Assembly (NCBI GenBank): GCA_034440575.1
Contig: JAOTOL010001174.1
Coordinates: 186,001-250,000 of the forward strand
Direction: 5' to 3'
Origin: Imbricaverruca yamaguchii
Lineage: Eukaryota; Arthropoda; Thecostraca; Neoverrucidae
Length of the DNA stretch: 64,000 bases
Below, piece by piece: positions 12,036-23,149 of the stretch. Position numbers and translations under genes: made by a program. Each line of letters starts with the position of its first letter. Positions within the stretch are counted from its first letter, which is position 1. The notes under the pieces are model-generated. The model ran no database searches. It was not told where the DNA came from and was given only the letters and a program-made list of their open reading frames with translations.

Positions 12036-12039
12036 TCTG

Positions 12040-13190
12040 CAGCTGCCTTACACCGATTGTACGCCCGCTAACCTAACCATCAGCCCCCGACAACAAACGG
12101 ACAACATTTCGGTAGACATCTATCCGACTTATCGACACCGTCGCGGCAGTTGGTTCCATCTCCGTCTGACTCGCCAAGGTACCGCCAAGGTACTGCCTGT
12201 TTCCGCCCAGACAGAGCCGAAGAGTCGCAGTGCCGCTCTCGCGCGATCGACTCGCCTACAGAGGTCAACCGGTCGCTACGTACCAGTTCACAAGTATGGC
12301 ATCGTTTGTCAAACATTAGGACCTTGAATCACTCCCTTCCCTGAAGCGCAGAGGACCCCAGACGGTCGAATTGTGGTCCATGCGCAAATTATTCACATCC
12401 TCGCAACTCACAAGGCCCATTATCTAACGATGAAATAGTCGTCCATACATGGTAAGCACATTTCCGTAATTGAAACTGTATTATCTACAGTGGCCGAACA
12501 CGGTCGTGCTATTAGCGGCGACTGCTGGACCTATCACTGTCAGCTCAATAAAAGTGGGCGTAGTGGCTGCTGGTAGTGCAACCAGTAATCGGCCGCAGGC
12601 AGAAGCAGGACACACCTACCAGCACACAAGACACTCCGTGCGACTTTGTGTGTCCGTGGGCCCCGGCAACCGGTGCACCGAAGGCGACAATACCTGTGTC
12701 AGCCGGACTCTCGTGTGTCTAGAGATTACAACATACGTGCGGATAGAGAACGTGCGGATAGAGATTACAACATATACACACCGGTACACTCGTTGCCACA
12801 TTGCTCACTGTGAAACCATCTGCATCCACAAGAACTGATGGAGTCAGTGTAGTGATGTGGACATCTGATGGTTTTGTTGTTGTGGAGATTCGGATTATGT
12901 ACTTCTCGATATGGTCAACTCTAGCTGAATAGCTTAATCACGGGAATCGTGCAAACCCAGTGGAAGCACGTGCTGTTAGTACCCATACCCAATAGTAGGC
13001 TTTCTGAATCCGCTGAAATCCGACACATTTCTATATCACCGGCATTAGTGAAACTCCAAGAACAGATTGTTCAAAGGTAATTCGTAGATTGCCCTGAAAA
13101 CAGTCATTTCCTCTCGAACTCACAACATAAGTATCGGGAACGCCATTCTACCAAAATCGCGCCAACTTTCGTCATTGACAAATAGTCACG
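12040..13190. other. K2P intron 2 sequence, mostly unrecognised
   Basis: No gene or clear repeat is visible over most of the stretch. From about 12980 the sequence may already belong to the decayed LINE whose reverse-transcriptase motif starts near 13195. Confidence 0.4.
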
Positions 13191-13194
13191 TGCA

Positions 13195-13345
13195 GTGGAT
13201 CCAGGAGAAGGTTCCCTCTTGATACTTCTAGACCTAACAAAGTGCTTCGATGTAATACCTCATCAGGAGCTTTGGAACAAGTTCACACTTCGCCGAATTG
13301 ATTATGATTTCAAAATTATTTGACTACGTTCGTGCAAACGGTCCA
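13195..13345 (+). pseudogene. Decayed LINE reverse-transcriptase fragment, 5' part
   Basis: One plus frame translates to LLILLDLTKCFDVIPHQELW, the conserved catalytic-aspartate region of non-LTR reverse transcriptases (LDLxKxFDxxxH). It is followed by a decaying stretch with a stop at about 13320. The same reading continues after a SINE at 13680-13850, so a LINE copy was split. It lies in K2P intron 2 and is non-functional. Confidence 0.65.
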
Positions 13346-13387
13346 CGGTCAAAGCATGGCAACGTTAAAGGCAGCTTCACGCGCTGC

Positions 13388-13675
13388 GATGATAGCTCAG
13401 TTGGTAAGAGCATAAGTCTGCATTGGTCTCCCGCGCTCTGACAAGACAGGATTGAAGTCGCTGACCAGATAAGACCCAGGATGTGGCACCGGGGCGACTG
13501 TGTCGGTGCATTAAAAGCACGTACAAATAATTACCGAATTGGTTCGTGGGAATGGCCACAAACCAATTCGGTCACCACTATCGTGGGACCAGGATAAATG
13601 CAACAAACTCTACTTAGCATAAAATCCTGGTCCATAAGGCCACTCGAGCAACAATGCGGACTAAGTTTATAAAAA
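13388..13675 (+). mobile_element. tRNA-derived SINE inserted in LINE fragment
   Basis: The head contains an A box (TAGCTCAGTTGGTAAGAGC) and a B-box-like GGATTGAAGTCG. The body has TGTCGGTGCATTAAAAGCAC, related to TGTCGGTGCATTGGCGGCAC in the SINEs at 57892 and 23660. The tail is AAAAAAATAA. Reverse-transcriptase coding remains lie on both sides. Confidence 0.65.
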
Positions 13676-13679
13676 AATA

Positions 13680-13850
13680 ACATCAGCATCGGGGTACCGC
13701 AGGGAGCCTCATTAAGCTAAAACCAATTAATTAGCTGCTATTCACCAATGAGATGAACCAACACGCACCCAATGATGTCCGCATAGCACAGTTTGCTGAT
13801 GACACTTAGGTGTTAATCAATGACCACGCAGCTTAGCTTAGCCAAATGCG
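13680..13850 (+). pseudogene. Decayed LINE reverse-transcriptase fragment, 3' part
   Basis: The translation contains GVPQGAS and, about 30 residues on, FADDT followed by a stop. These are consecutive conserved blocks of non-LTR reverse transcriptases (the second carries the catalytic Asp pair). Together with 13195-13345 this is one LINE copy broken by stops and by the SINE. Confidence 0.65.
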
Positions 13851-13987
13851 TGCGAGATCCGGAGCACATTCTGTGGGGACAGCCAGGCTCCGGCGATTAC
13901 ATATACGAGTCATCCGCACAAACGACGACGAGCTGCACGCAGCTTGCTCTGCTGCGCCCACCAAAACTGTCTCACATGGTCTGCACA

Positions 13988-14150
13988 GGGGACGAGTAGC
14001 ACAGGGGTAAGTTGCTCGTCCAACAATCGAAAGGTTGTGGGTTCAAGTCTCATCTGTCGATACTCTTCGCCCGCGACCAATCGGCGTGAAAGATTGGCGA
14101 CGCTACATGACTCAACGGTCGATGTGTCGTAAAACCAATAACCAACCACA
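13988..14150 (+). mobile_element. tRNA-derived SINE-like copy
   Basis: GACGAGTAGCACAGGGGTAA (A-box-like) is followed 40 bases later by GGTTGTGGGTTCAAGTCTC (B box), the spacing of a Pol III promoter. The body continues to AACCAATAACCAACCA, an A-rich tail. The tRNA arms do not pair well, so I call it a SINE and not a tRNA. Confidence 0.5.
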
Positions 14151-14194
14151 TGGTCTGCACGGATATACTGCAGTTGCACATACTGCGTACAGTG

Positions 14195-14531
14195 CAGCAC
14201 GCCAGACTGTCGAGCACGCCAGACTGTCGAGCACGCCAGACTGTCGAGCACGCCAGACTGTCGGGCACGCCAGACTGTCGAGCACGCCAGACTGTCGAGC
14301 ACGCCAGACTGTCGAGCACGCCAGACTGTCGAGCACGCCAGACTGTCGAGCACGCCAGACTGTCGAGCACGCCAGACTGTCGAGCACCCGACTGTCGGGC
14401 AGCCAGATGTCAGCACGCCAGACTGTCGAGCACGCCAGACTGTCGAGCACGCCAGACTGTCGAGCACGCCAGACTGTCGAGCACGCCAGACTGTCGAGCA
14501 CGCCAGACTGTCGAGCACGCCAGACTGTCGA
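14195..14531 (+). repeat. Minisatellite, 17-bp unit, about 19 copies
   Basis: The unit GCACGCCAGACTGTCGA repeats almost perfectly, with one disturbed segment near 14385-14410. Because 17 is not a multiple of three and the unit lacks stops, all plus frames and several minus frames stay open and encode a 17-residue period. These frames are artefacts. It lies in K2P intron 2. Confidence 0.97.
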
Positions 14532-14539
14532 CAGAGCCG

Positions 14540-15290
14540 TCCGACACATCTGCTAAAGTGCAGCCAAGGAACACACTGAGCACGCGGTCCTCCCTCAGCG
14601 CGAAAGGGGCCCGGAGAGCCCCTGGGCACAACTCCATGACCATTTCCATAACCCGTGGGCCCTCCAGTTCAAACGGCCGAAGCCTCACTCCACCATCAGA
14701 GGCGCCCTCTGGCGACATTGGACCCTTCTGCCGGCAGCTGACGCCCCTTCCGGTGGCAAAGGTCCCCTCCAACAGGAGGATGTTCTTGGTCGGACAGGAG
14801 CTCCTCCGGCGTCGGTACGTCTCCAGAAGTACCCACTTCCGAAAGTCAGTGTCGCGTATCTCCCGGGACCGAAGCTGCAGGCAGCGGTGCGATCCTCCCA
14901 GGCTTTACTGAACCCCATAACTTCAGCATAGGGCCCTCCAGGGGGCCCCGTCTCTGAAAGGGAGTCTCTTCTGTGGTCTATGAGTCGAGTCGCGGACTAG
15001 CTCGTATGTCTGAGGTTGGGTTTCATTTTCAGGTTGGAGGTTTACATGCTGAGGGGGTCCATCTGGATGTCGGGGCCATATTTTTCCCTTCCCGTTATCT
15101 CTCATTATGTTTCTTTGTGCAATTTTCGCAGGTTCGAAAGTCCGCCATTTCTCATGTCCTTCGAGTATTGTGCAATCATGAAACATGCGTTTTTCCTTTT
15201 CAGGGGTTCTTCATCCAGTTAGGAGCCGTTCGGATATATGTGTCCCCTCCTGAGAAGACGCTGACTGCGCCACTGCACCCTCGTGTCTCC
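14540..15290. other. K2P intron 2, 3' part, nothing recognised
   Basis: GC-richer intronic sequence with short GGGGCCC-type blocks and overlapping shadow frames. No family or repeat could be identified. The stretch ends with a normal pyrimidine-rich acceptor before exon 3. Confidence 0.4.
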
Positions 15291-15294
15291 ACAG

Positions 15295-15585
15295 ACGATG
15301 GCGAAGGGCATCCGCACAGTGTACGACAGGAGCGGCCTGGGCGGAGACGAGCCGGATGGCGAGCAGGGCGGCGGAGACCACGCCGAGGAAGAGGGGGAGG
15401 AGGCGGTGGTGCTGATCGACGACGAGTTCAACCTGCCCGTGTCGCTGGCCCTCTTCATCCTGCTCTCCTACCTGTTCATCGGCGCCGTCATCTTCATGGT
15501 GACCGAGGACTGGTCCTACTTCGAGGCTTTCTACTTCGTGTTCATCTCCATGACCACGATCGGCTTCGGCGATCTGGTACCTTCG
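15295..15585 (+). CDS. Two-pore-domain potassium channel, exon 3 (M3 and pore 2)
   Basis: Acceptor TCTCCACAG and donor CCTTCG|GTGAGT flank 97 whole codons (residues 225-321). The first part finishes the intracellular M2-M3 loop with an acidic Gly/Glu-rich stretch (about 238-262). M3 is about 272-294 (LALFILLSYLFIGAVIF), followed by the second pore helix (297-310) and filter TTIGFG (311-316) with GDLVPS after it. TTIGFGD is the canonical second-pore signature of K2P channels; with TTLGYG in exon 2 it makes the assignment secure. Intron 3 after it is 4.9 kb. Confidence 0.95.
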
Positions 15586-15904
15586 GTGAGTATTCAATTT
15601 CAGCGCAAGTGGGCACACTTGGTGTGGTTAGGGTGCGACAAACATAGATCCTGCTTCGCGGGGAAATACTCGTATTCCCAACGTTCTTCACCGTAGCATT
15701 CCATCTTCGTAGGGTTTCGTAAGTTTCACGGTGGGTATGTTGAAATATTAGTCTTGCTTTGTCTCCCGAAGTTTTCTGGAACAAGAGAGAATGTTTCCAG
15801 TCATTGCAGGATATCATCCGTACAAAAATAAATACACTAATTTGTCATCTCTTATCATTCTCCTCTTGTTCACTTCCCTTCCCATCTCATTTCTTACCTG
15901 GTAG

Positions 15905-15978
15905 TGTTTCTCTCTCTCCCCCTCTCTATTTCTCCCTCTATCTATCTCTCTTTCTCTTTCTCTTTCTCTTTCTCTTTC

Positions 15979-16021
<43 letters not shown>

Positions 16022-16194
16022 TTCTCTTTCTCTTTCTCTTTCTCTTTCTCTTTCTCTTTCTCTTTCTCTTTCTCTTTCTCTTTCTCTTTCTCTTTCTCTT
16101 TCTCTTTCTCTTTCTCTTTCTCTTTCTCTTTCTCTTTCTCTTTCTCTTTCTCTTTCTCTTTCTCTTTCTCTTTCTTTTTCTCTTTCTCTCTCTC

Positions 16195-16237
<43 letters not shown>

Positions 16238-16240
16238 GTT
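15905..16240 (+). repeat. Polypyrimidine microsatellite (TTTCTC)n
   Basis: More than 300 bases of C and T only, mostly TTTCTC hexamers and then CT dimers, in K2P intron 3. Frames through it (Phe/Leu or Ser/Leu on plus, Glu/Lys on minus) are artefacts. The purine/pyrimidine mirror symmetry is of the kind known to form triplex (H-DNA). Confidence 0.97.
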
Positions 16241-16366
16241 TCGGTTGCTCGATATACGCCTGAAATATCCATTAACGAGGTGTCCCTACATCCACTCAGA
16301 TAACCACCACCAAACTACTAACCCGAAGGGACGATGACCACTGGCGCCATATGAAGGTAAATGGCC

Positions 16367-16685
16367 ATCACACCTCACCACAGCCACTGCAATGTGCATC
16401 ACACCTCACCACAGCCACTGCAATGGGCAGTCACAGTCCACCGAGCACTGCAATGGGTCACGGCACCTCATCACCGCCACTGTAATGTGCGTCACACCTC
16501 ACTACCGCGCCCGTGATGCATGCTACAATGCTTCCCGAGCATGGCTACTGCTGATGGTGAGGGTGTCGGTCGGCATGGTCACCACTGATGGTGAGGGTGT
16601 CGGCTGGCATGGTCACCACTGATGGCGAGGGTGTCAGTCGGCATGGTCACCACTGATAGTGAGGGTGTCGGCCGGTATCTGTGAA
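16367..16685 (+). repeat. Two adjacent short minisatellites (about 30 and 34 bp)
   Basis: First, 16367-16510 holds about four imperfect copies of CACACCTCACCACAGCCACT followed by GCAATGTG or GCAATGGG. Then 16550-16685 holds about four copies of a 34-base unit containing GATGGTGAGGGTGTCGGTCG and GCATGGTCACC. Both are in K2P intron 3. Confidence 0.8.
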
Positions 16686-17200
16686 GCCCACCACCGTCCA
16701 TCACCAGAGTCGGGATGAGTGGTGATGTGTCTGGCACCCGCACCAGAGTGGCGATGTGTCTGACACATGCATCAGGGTGGTAATGTATCTGACACTCGCA
16801 CCAAAGTGGTGTGGGCATGGCCTTCTGAAGCAAAAATGAATAGCCTTCTGAAGCAGCGTAAGTCATGGAAATAAAAATTATGTCAATACTTTCGGTTATA
16901 TGATAGTCAATCTTTCCCATATAATACGGAGGAACATCTTTTGGAGATATGAAGCCCAGTTTCGTGCCATAATTATGCATGATATCCTTTCATTTCGCTT
17001 TCTTTATTTTCATCCAAAATGCCCACTTGAACCCTATGTTATAAATCGGTTGATGTAAATCATCCTAGTCTAGAAAATCTTCCTTGGCATTATCGTGAAA
17101 ACCTTTCGTCGACGTCGAACCTGCGGAGGGCAGCTTTCATCAACCTTGAGAAGCGGCGAATTTTGTGCGTATCTGGGAGTGTTGGGATTTTCTTCATTAA

Positions 17201-19022
17201 GACGCGTCCTGGAGGGCCTCTAATAATTACGCGCACTGGAGGGGGCGGGGGCGGAATCTTCCCCCCTAAGATCTCGGCTCCTATGAAAGCTGGAGCAATG
17301 AAATTCCACGGGGTGGATGTGTACGGTAGTGAACTCTATTGTGTGTAAATTTCATGACCTTAGGTCAAAATCGTAAAGGTTCAATAAGGTCAAATTTTGT
17401 TTTTTTTCATAATCTGGTTTTGCGTGGATTGGCTTGTCCTTCTTATGGATCGCTGTAATTGTGCTTAAACGCTCCAAAGAGGGCATCAATGATGTTTTGG
17501 ACATTACTAATGATCAAATAGAGATGCTAGTCCCGGAATTTGACCTCAGGTCACCTATATAGGAGCACTTTAGCAGGTCATTACCTGCTCCGGTTACCGG
17601 AACCGGGCTGCCCACCCGACTGCTCCGTTGGGCGGTTCGGCACAATCGGCTACACAAAAAAGGAGTGAAGTGCATGAATAAAGTATGGAAGGGCTTAGGT
17701 ACACCGAATGACCAGGAGTAGTTTTCAGGATATGTAGGGAGTAACAAGCAAAGTGACATCAATCGCATGGCAGTCATTTGCATGTATGACAACATTCCGG
17801 TTGACGAAGTTTGGTTCAATTAACCTATCATGAACTTGACCTGACTTGACCTCCGTGACCTAATATGACTTAAAAACTATATAGCATACCAACATGCATC
17901 AAACAAGTCGCTAGTTTTTCCAGGAACACTTTCCTCTTGCCAATATACGGGAAGCGCATCAAAGCCGATTTTTGTGGTCCGGAACTGGGATTTCATTTTT
18001 GTAATTCAGCGACCCCTAACTCCAAAAATTTTCTGCCGATTTTCGTTTTTCTTCCTTTAACCCGTCCCGTCTCGGGGGGTCTTCAACCGCCCCCTCCTCA
18101 GGTTTTTCACGGATATTTAACGAACGGCGCGAGGCGGCGCGCCAAAATTTGGCATGCCATTTCCCACATCAATTTGGCATGCTGTTTCAAAATTTTGAAG
18201 TCAGTTCATCTAGGGTCAACGAGTTAGTGAATGTCAGGTAAGATCACCTCCAAAAAAGTTCAACCAGTCGTCACGCTTTAACGGATACAGATATTTTAAT
18301 GAAACTTTCAGCGTTTGCTTATCTTTAGCGATGCAATAAAACGTACGAGAGGAATTTTTCCCCCCGTTTTTGACTACACACAATGTTTGCATATTTGCCT
18401 ATTGCAGTTCAAATGGAAGATTCTGGCTAAAGTAAGCATTTTTATTAGGACAAGTTGACTTCCAACAACGTTTCTCGGTCTGCTCTACCCATTAGAAAAG
18501 GAAAATGAAAGAAAACTTGAAAATTCAAAATTTTGAAATTTCAACAAAATAATTTTATTTTTATTTTTGGGAGTCCCAAAAATGTTACGGCTTTGGTCGA
18601 TTTCGCTATCCATTTCTGATTCCAAATAATGTTTTTTTCTCTCAAATATCTCCAAAATGAACTCCCCAGAGTCAAAAACATAATGTAAGTCATGAAAAGT
18701 TGTGAAAATCTAGCCCCACTAGTCACGTCATTTTGGTGATTTTTTTAATTGGTGAATGTGGACCCTACTCGTCGAGCGCTTTCTGATGACACCTCTTTCG
18801 TCTTCGCGGGACGCTTAGTTTGGATTTTAGAGGGGTTACTATCCGCCCCCTCCCCGACACGGGGTGTGAGGATCTGACCGGAGGACGGCGCGGGTTAAGC
18901 AACGTGTTGGTCATTTCTAAGCAGATACACGTAAGATGGTATACATCGACCGGTAAAATCTGGAGTTGTGTACAAAAAATCGGAGGGGTTGGCGGATTTC
19001 GCCCCCCCCTCCAGGACGCGTT
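17201..19022. mobile_element. TTAA-type element, family 2, copy 2, interrupted by a family 1 element
   Basis: TTAA at 17197-17200 precedes GACGCGTCC, and GGACGCG closes the other end near 19020. Inside are inverted CTGGAGGG..GGCGGAATC and GGATTTCGCCCCCCCCTCC blocks. The interior 17560-18056 is the reverse complement of about 8065-8530 in copy 1. Homology resumes after 18898. The family 1 element at 18061-18894 therefore jumped into this copy. Confidence 0.7.
18061..18894. mobile_element. TTAA-flanked non-autonomous element, family 1, copy A
   Basis: 834 bp flanked by TTAA on both sides (18057-18060 and 18895-18898). It begins CCCGTCCCGTCTCGGGG and ends GACGGCGCGGG, so the termini are inverted CCCG..CGGG. 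It contains the conserved segment around 18260-18350 (CACGCTTTAACGGATACAGA and TTTCAGCGTTTGCTTATCTT) shared in reverse orientation with 24055-24140 and 27685-27775. There is no coding capacity. The TTAA target fits piggyBac-like mobilisation. Confidence 0.75.
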
Positions 19023-19029
19023 CAATCCA

Positions 19030-20520
19030 GAGGATCAAATAAGCAGAGGTTCAATCCATACTTGGAGTTTGGAAGCACAGCTATGCTATTCTAACGGGAT
19101 CATCAATATGGATCCGGCTCGGGATATAGGCGGGCTTGAGTTCTTGCTTGCGGTCAGTGTGAGCCGTTTTGGGATGATGCACTTGGATAATTCAGAGGGC
19201 GGGAAGTGAGTTTTGCAATTACTGTGGAGTAACGTCGGACTTACACTAAAGATGAAGCTGAAATGAACTGCATGCTGAATTTAATTTCGTTCTGACTCGT
19301 CCGCACTTCAGAATCAGCAGTCCGAGTCTACCAAGAATGATGCATAGATATCCATTGTGATGCTTTGTTGTTGTTATTAGCGTTTATGGGCCCTTGAACT
19401 GCATGGGTTATGCAGCGCCCAACTGAATGTTGCATAGTGGTGACAGTCATGACGAAATTTCCATATGTTGTATAATGCATTGCCAAACAGTGGCCCAGCC
19501 AGGATTATCTTAAGTCGAGGAGGGTGGCGACGAAAAATATGGCATGAAACAGAGAACGCTTTCGCCGCGCTTCGAGCGCCGCATTCTGTTTGGTCTTGCA
19601 TGGTAAAATATACAAAGTTCTTGTTTGTTCTTGTGTATTTTTAGTTGCTACGGGGAAGGGGCCTTGACTGCACCTCTGCTTCCGTGCATGCAGGGTCTTC
19701 TGCATGGGCGGAGAGCACCATGGGGCGAGCGTAACCTATTCGACACGAATGCTGCTGCAACTTAACATGTGGTCTGTGAACATGGACTAGAATAAAACTC
19801 ATTTGCCACGTTAACGTCTACTGCGACTCTCTACTCATAGTCTCCCCGTATATTTTGGGCCTTTTCACCCTTTTGCCCTTGAATTTGTATGCTGTTATGA
19901 ACATTTGCCATGCATCATGCAAAAGGTGCACATACAGGTATGGCGGTATGTTAATTCACCCCTAGGAGACAATTACACACGCCGCCATCACAGGGACATG
20001 GCCAAAATTGTGGAAGTTATAAGCATAGTTATCCAGAGGTCAGCTTCCATTGTGAACTCTGGCAGGCCGGCTTTCTTGCGATCTTGCTGGCATCTCTGTT
20101 CTGTTCCTGTTACGTGTTGGAATGCCCCTGAAGCTTATCCCATCACCTCAGACAACATATGAGCATGATGTTAATGGCGCCACCAGCATTTTGTATCAAT
20201 GACTCCATATGGCCACCCAAGGGGCCCAGAAGTGGATATCAGGCAGAGGTCACCATAGGGCGTAAATCCCAAGGTATGCTGCTCCCTCTCCTTAATCCTA
20301 AATATTAGTATTGGGTTATGGCATAACTAAGAGTAGCTGCTAGGGATGTTTGGCTCTTAATGCGACAACACATAGATGGAACTTTTGTTTGCAGAGGGTA
20401 TATGATTATCTGAAGGACCAACACGTAAAAAGCGGGCCATTTATCAACGATGATCAGCACCGTATGCCAGTCCCCTGGGAACCCTTCCTGTATGGTGCTC
20501 TACTTCCGGTGCTCCTGTTC
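19030..20520. other. K2P intron 3, 3' part, dispersed repeat remnants only
   Basis: No gene. 19480-19690 (GTGGCCCAGCCAGGATTATC ... GGGGCCTTGACTGCACCTCT) resembles 30370-30550 in layout and wording and is probably a decayed interspersed repeat. A TTATTAGCG..GCAGCGCCC stretch near 19372-19425 is a distant relative of the motif at 58643. The remainder is unrecognised. Confidence 0.4.
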
Positions 20521-20524
20521 ACAG

Positions 20525-20731
20525 TCGGTCGGCGTGATCATCGGCGCCACGCTCTACATGATCTTCGGCCTGGCGCTCACCAGCATGTGCATCAACGTCA
20601 TCCAGGAGAAGATGACGCTGCACTTCAAGCACGCCAGCGTCAAGCTGGGCACGCGGTTCGGCGTGAGCGTGCCAGTAACGCCTGCACCGGCGCTCGTCGA
20701 GGTGGCGCCTGTGCACGGCAAGGTCAAGTAA
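20525..20731 (+). CDS. Two-pore-domain potassium channel, exon 4 (M4 and C-terminus)
   Basis: Acceptor CTGTTCACAG and phase 0 continue the reading from GDLVPS. M4 is about 323-346 (VIIGATLYMIFGLALTSMCI), with the YMIFGLALTSMCINV block typical of invertebrate and TRESK/TWIK-like K2P channels. The distance from the filter to FGLAL matches that family, so no exon is missing between. The cytoplasmic tail is short (about 347-389), has HFKHASVKLGTRFG, and ends at TAA 20729-20731. No clear AATAAA follows closely, so the 3' end of the transcript is undetermined. Confidence 0.93.
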   Translation, partial: SVGVIIGATLYMIFGLALTSMCINVIQEKMTLHFKHASVKLGTRFGVSVPVTPAPALVEVAPVHGKVK

Positions 20732-22780
20732 CCGCCGTCGACGGTATCACCGGCGACTGGCAACGATTGAGCTCATCGGATAATCGCGGCCGGCTAGGCA
20801 CAGCCAGCGTCGGTCAGGCACGACTGGGCGGGGCTGGAGAGGCGCGGCAGCCACGACTGGACAGTGCTGGAGAGGTCTGGCAGCCACGGATCATTCGGTG
20901 TTGACGGCACCCCATCGCTGTGCGATGACCCAGGCACACCCGAGACCACTGCGCTGGTCATCGCACCCCTGCGCCGATCTGACAGCATCCGACGTACCGA
21001 GCAGGCCTCGGCGCCGAGCTGCGCCCTGTGCCTAAGCGTGAGGCGCGCGAGGAGTGCGTGTACCCGACAAAGCCCGTCGGGGCCACCAGACCAATCGGAA
21101 GCCTAGACAACGGTGTAACCACCCGGCTGCCAGTTACTAGGGCTTGGTCAGCAGCGGCGCCGCGCTGGTGGCGGCCTAGGAGGGTGTGGGGGCAGATCGG
21201 ATCAGATCAGATCAGGATCAGATCGTACAGCACAAGTCCGCTGGTCAGTCCAGCAGGGACGCTATGGTTCACGCTGATTGCAGTTTGTGCGCAGTTTTTA
21301 GGGCTGAGCTCACGGCCAGCACAGCCGTTGTCCGTGATGCAAATCACGCTCAGGCAGCTGCATGAATTTCTAAGACGGAACATGCATTTGACGACACGTC
21401 GATATGGAATGCAGAATGCTGGGGTGCCATCGTTAGTGTTTGTGCTATATAATGAAAAATCAACTTGTGTCAAAGTGTCCGGAAACGTACATTTTTGCAT
21501 AGCTTAGAGTTAACTTATTCCATTTAGCTCCTTCAGGCCTTAAGGACGTTTGACCTGCTGGGACATTGCAAGGAATACTAACACTTAGCCTGACTGTTCG
21601 ACACTGTATTTGTAATTTGTTCACATTCATCAAACGAACGCAAAGGGGGCCCGACGGAGCCGCAATCAAACCCCATACACCAACCGCTTCAGTTTTATAT
21701 ATATTTTCTTCTGGAAGTGTTTCGATAACTCTACACCGACAGCGTTCACCGATGTTGGTATATTGGCATGCTCCCGTCCGCCCACCGTCACCCTAGTCCT
21801 GCCGTGCCGAACTTTGACTTCCAGGCGGGCAGACGGGAGCGAAGGTGTTGCATATTTGTGTGATGTGGTGCAATAAGAAAACGTGCAGAAAATAGAAAGA
21901 CACATGGTGCTTAAAGAAGCGTTTCATATCAAGCCAATATTCGTCATTCATCTTGTGTTGTTCTGCATACGATTCCGGTGCCTTCCCATGAAGTGTCGCT
22001 TTGTCGCTATACGATACTGGTGCCTACCTATGAAGTGCCTTATTGTTATGCTAAACCGGTGCTTGCCCATGAAGTGTCGTCTTGCTGCTTTGGTTTCAGC
22101 ATTTCTGAATTTTTGCAAATGGCTGAAATATTGAATCAACCTGTGCGGAATTTTCCATCTGTGTATGCTCAATTGACATTGAGTTTTCAATTGACTGTGT
22201 ACACTCAATTGACTCAATTGACATTCCATCATGGAACTTGATGTTCCATGATGGAATAGCGAGAAGTTCGCCTGAGCATCGAAGATAGGCGTGCATTGCG
22301 TGAAGGTGTTTACTTTTAGATTTGATTCTGCAGTTCGTCTCAACGACTCGTACGTTGTGCCTATCTTGCTTTCCCGTGGAAGGTTGAGACACCAAAGAAC
22401 ATCAGGCGGACCGTTGAACTTGATGCGACATGCATTAGTTGTACATAATGCTTAGGTAAACCATGTCAAGTCAGAAGGATACCTCCCCTTTTTGTTTGTC
22501 TGCTGTGAATTGTGCAGGAACTTGCGAACGATAGCATGGAATGCAAAAATACAAAGATGAATGCTCCAATCGTGATCAATGGGGAATTGGCATAGCGAGT
22601 GGGTAGGGAACATGGTTCAGATACAACACCTACGAGATATGTCGCTCGAACTCTTTCCTCTTTTATATTTGTCTTTATCAGCACCGATATCAGCTTTCAG
22701 AGGGATGAAATCATAGAAATACGCTGTCAACTTCTCGCGCTCTCTCTCTCTCTCTCTCTTTCTCTATATCTCTCTCTCTT
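20732..22780. other. Downstream of K2P gene, no further gene recognised
   Basis: A GC-rich stretch to about 21230 may be 3' UTR and includes a small GATCAGATCA repeat at 21196-21225. 21975-22090 holds three degenerate copies of a unit with CCCATGAAGTGTCG. A hairpin lies at 22223-22257. I see no protein family in the remaining frames. Confidence 0.45.
22223..22257. repeat. 15-bp perfect inverted repeat, 5-nt loop
   Basis: ATTCCATCATGGAAC at 22223-22237 is mirrored by GTTCCATGATGGAAT at 22243-22257, loop TTGAT. It is preceded by short direct repeats of CAATTGAC (22170-22222). Confidence 0.85.
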
Positions 22781-22787
22781 CTAAATT

Positions 22788-22943
<156 letters not shown>

Positions 22944-23043
22944 AGTACATGCACTTTTTTGGCCATCGCCTTGTTTCTTGGATTTCTTCATAATACATAA
23001 TATTAGATTAGTTTAGTTAAAAAGCTCTCAATTCGAATGGTTG

Positions 23044-23094
23044 TTGGAGCGGTTTTATGGTAGCATAGTCAATGCTACCATAAAATCGCTCCAA
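23044..23094. repeat. 23-bp inverted repeat with 5-nt loop
   Basis: Arms 23044-23066 and 23072-23094 pair with one mismatch (TTGGAGCG..GGTAGCAT and its complement); the loop is AGTCA. It lies about 60 bases before the family 1 TTAA element copy B. Confidence 0.85.
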
Positions 23095-23149
23095 TGAGTT
23101 ATTTGCGTTGGCATTGAGCCCACTTCCCTATCTGTAATTTCCAGTTCTA

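Noticed and set aside
13910..14911. Overlapping frames of 106-253 codons on both strands
   Set aside because: They run through the stop-free 17-bp repeat; all frames look alike, with no domain and no splice-consistent context.
15759..16337. Open frames of 119-192 codons (Ser/Leu, Phe/Leu, Glu/Lys repeats)
   Set aside because: They are translations of the polypyrimidine microsatellite and have no independent coding signal.
18057..18066. TTAACCC as a telomeric-repeat remnant
   Set aside because: It occurs once at each element end as TTAA target plus CCCG terminus and is not tandem TTAGG or TTAGGG.
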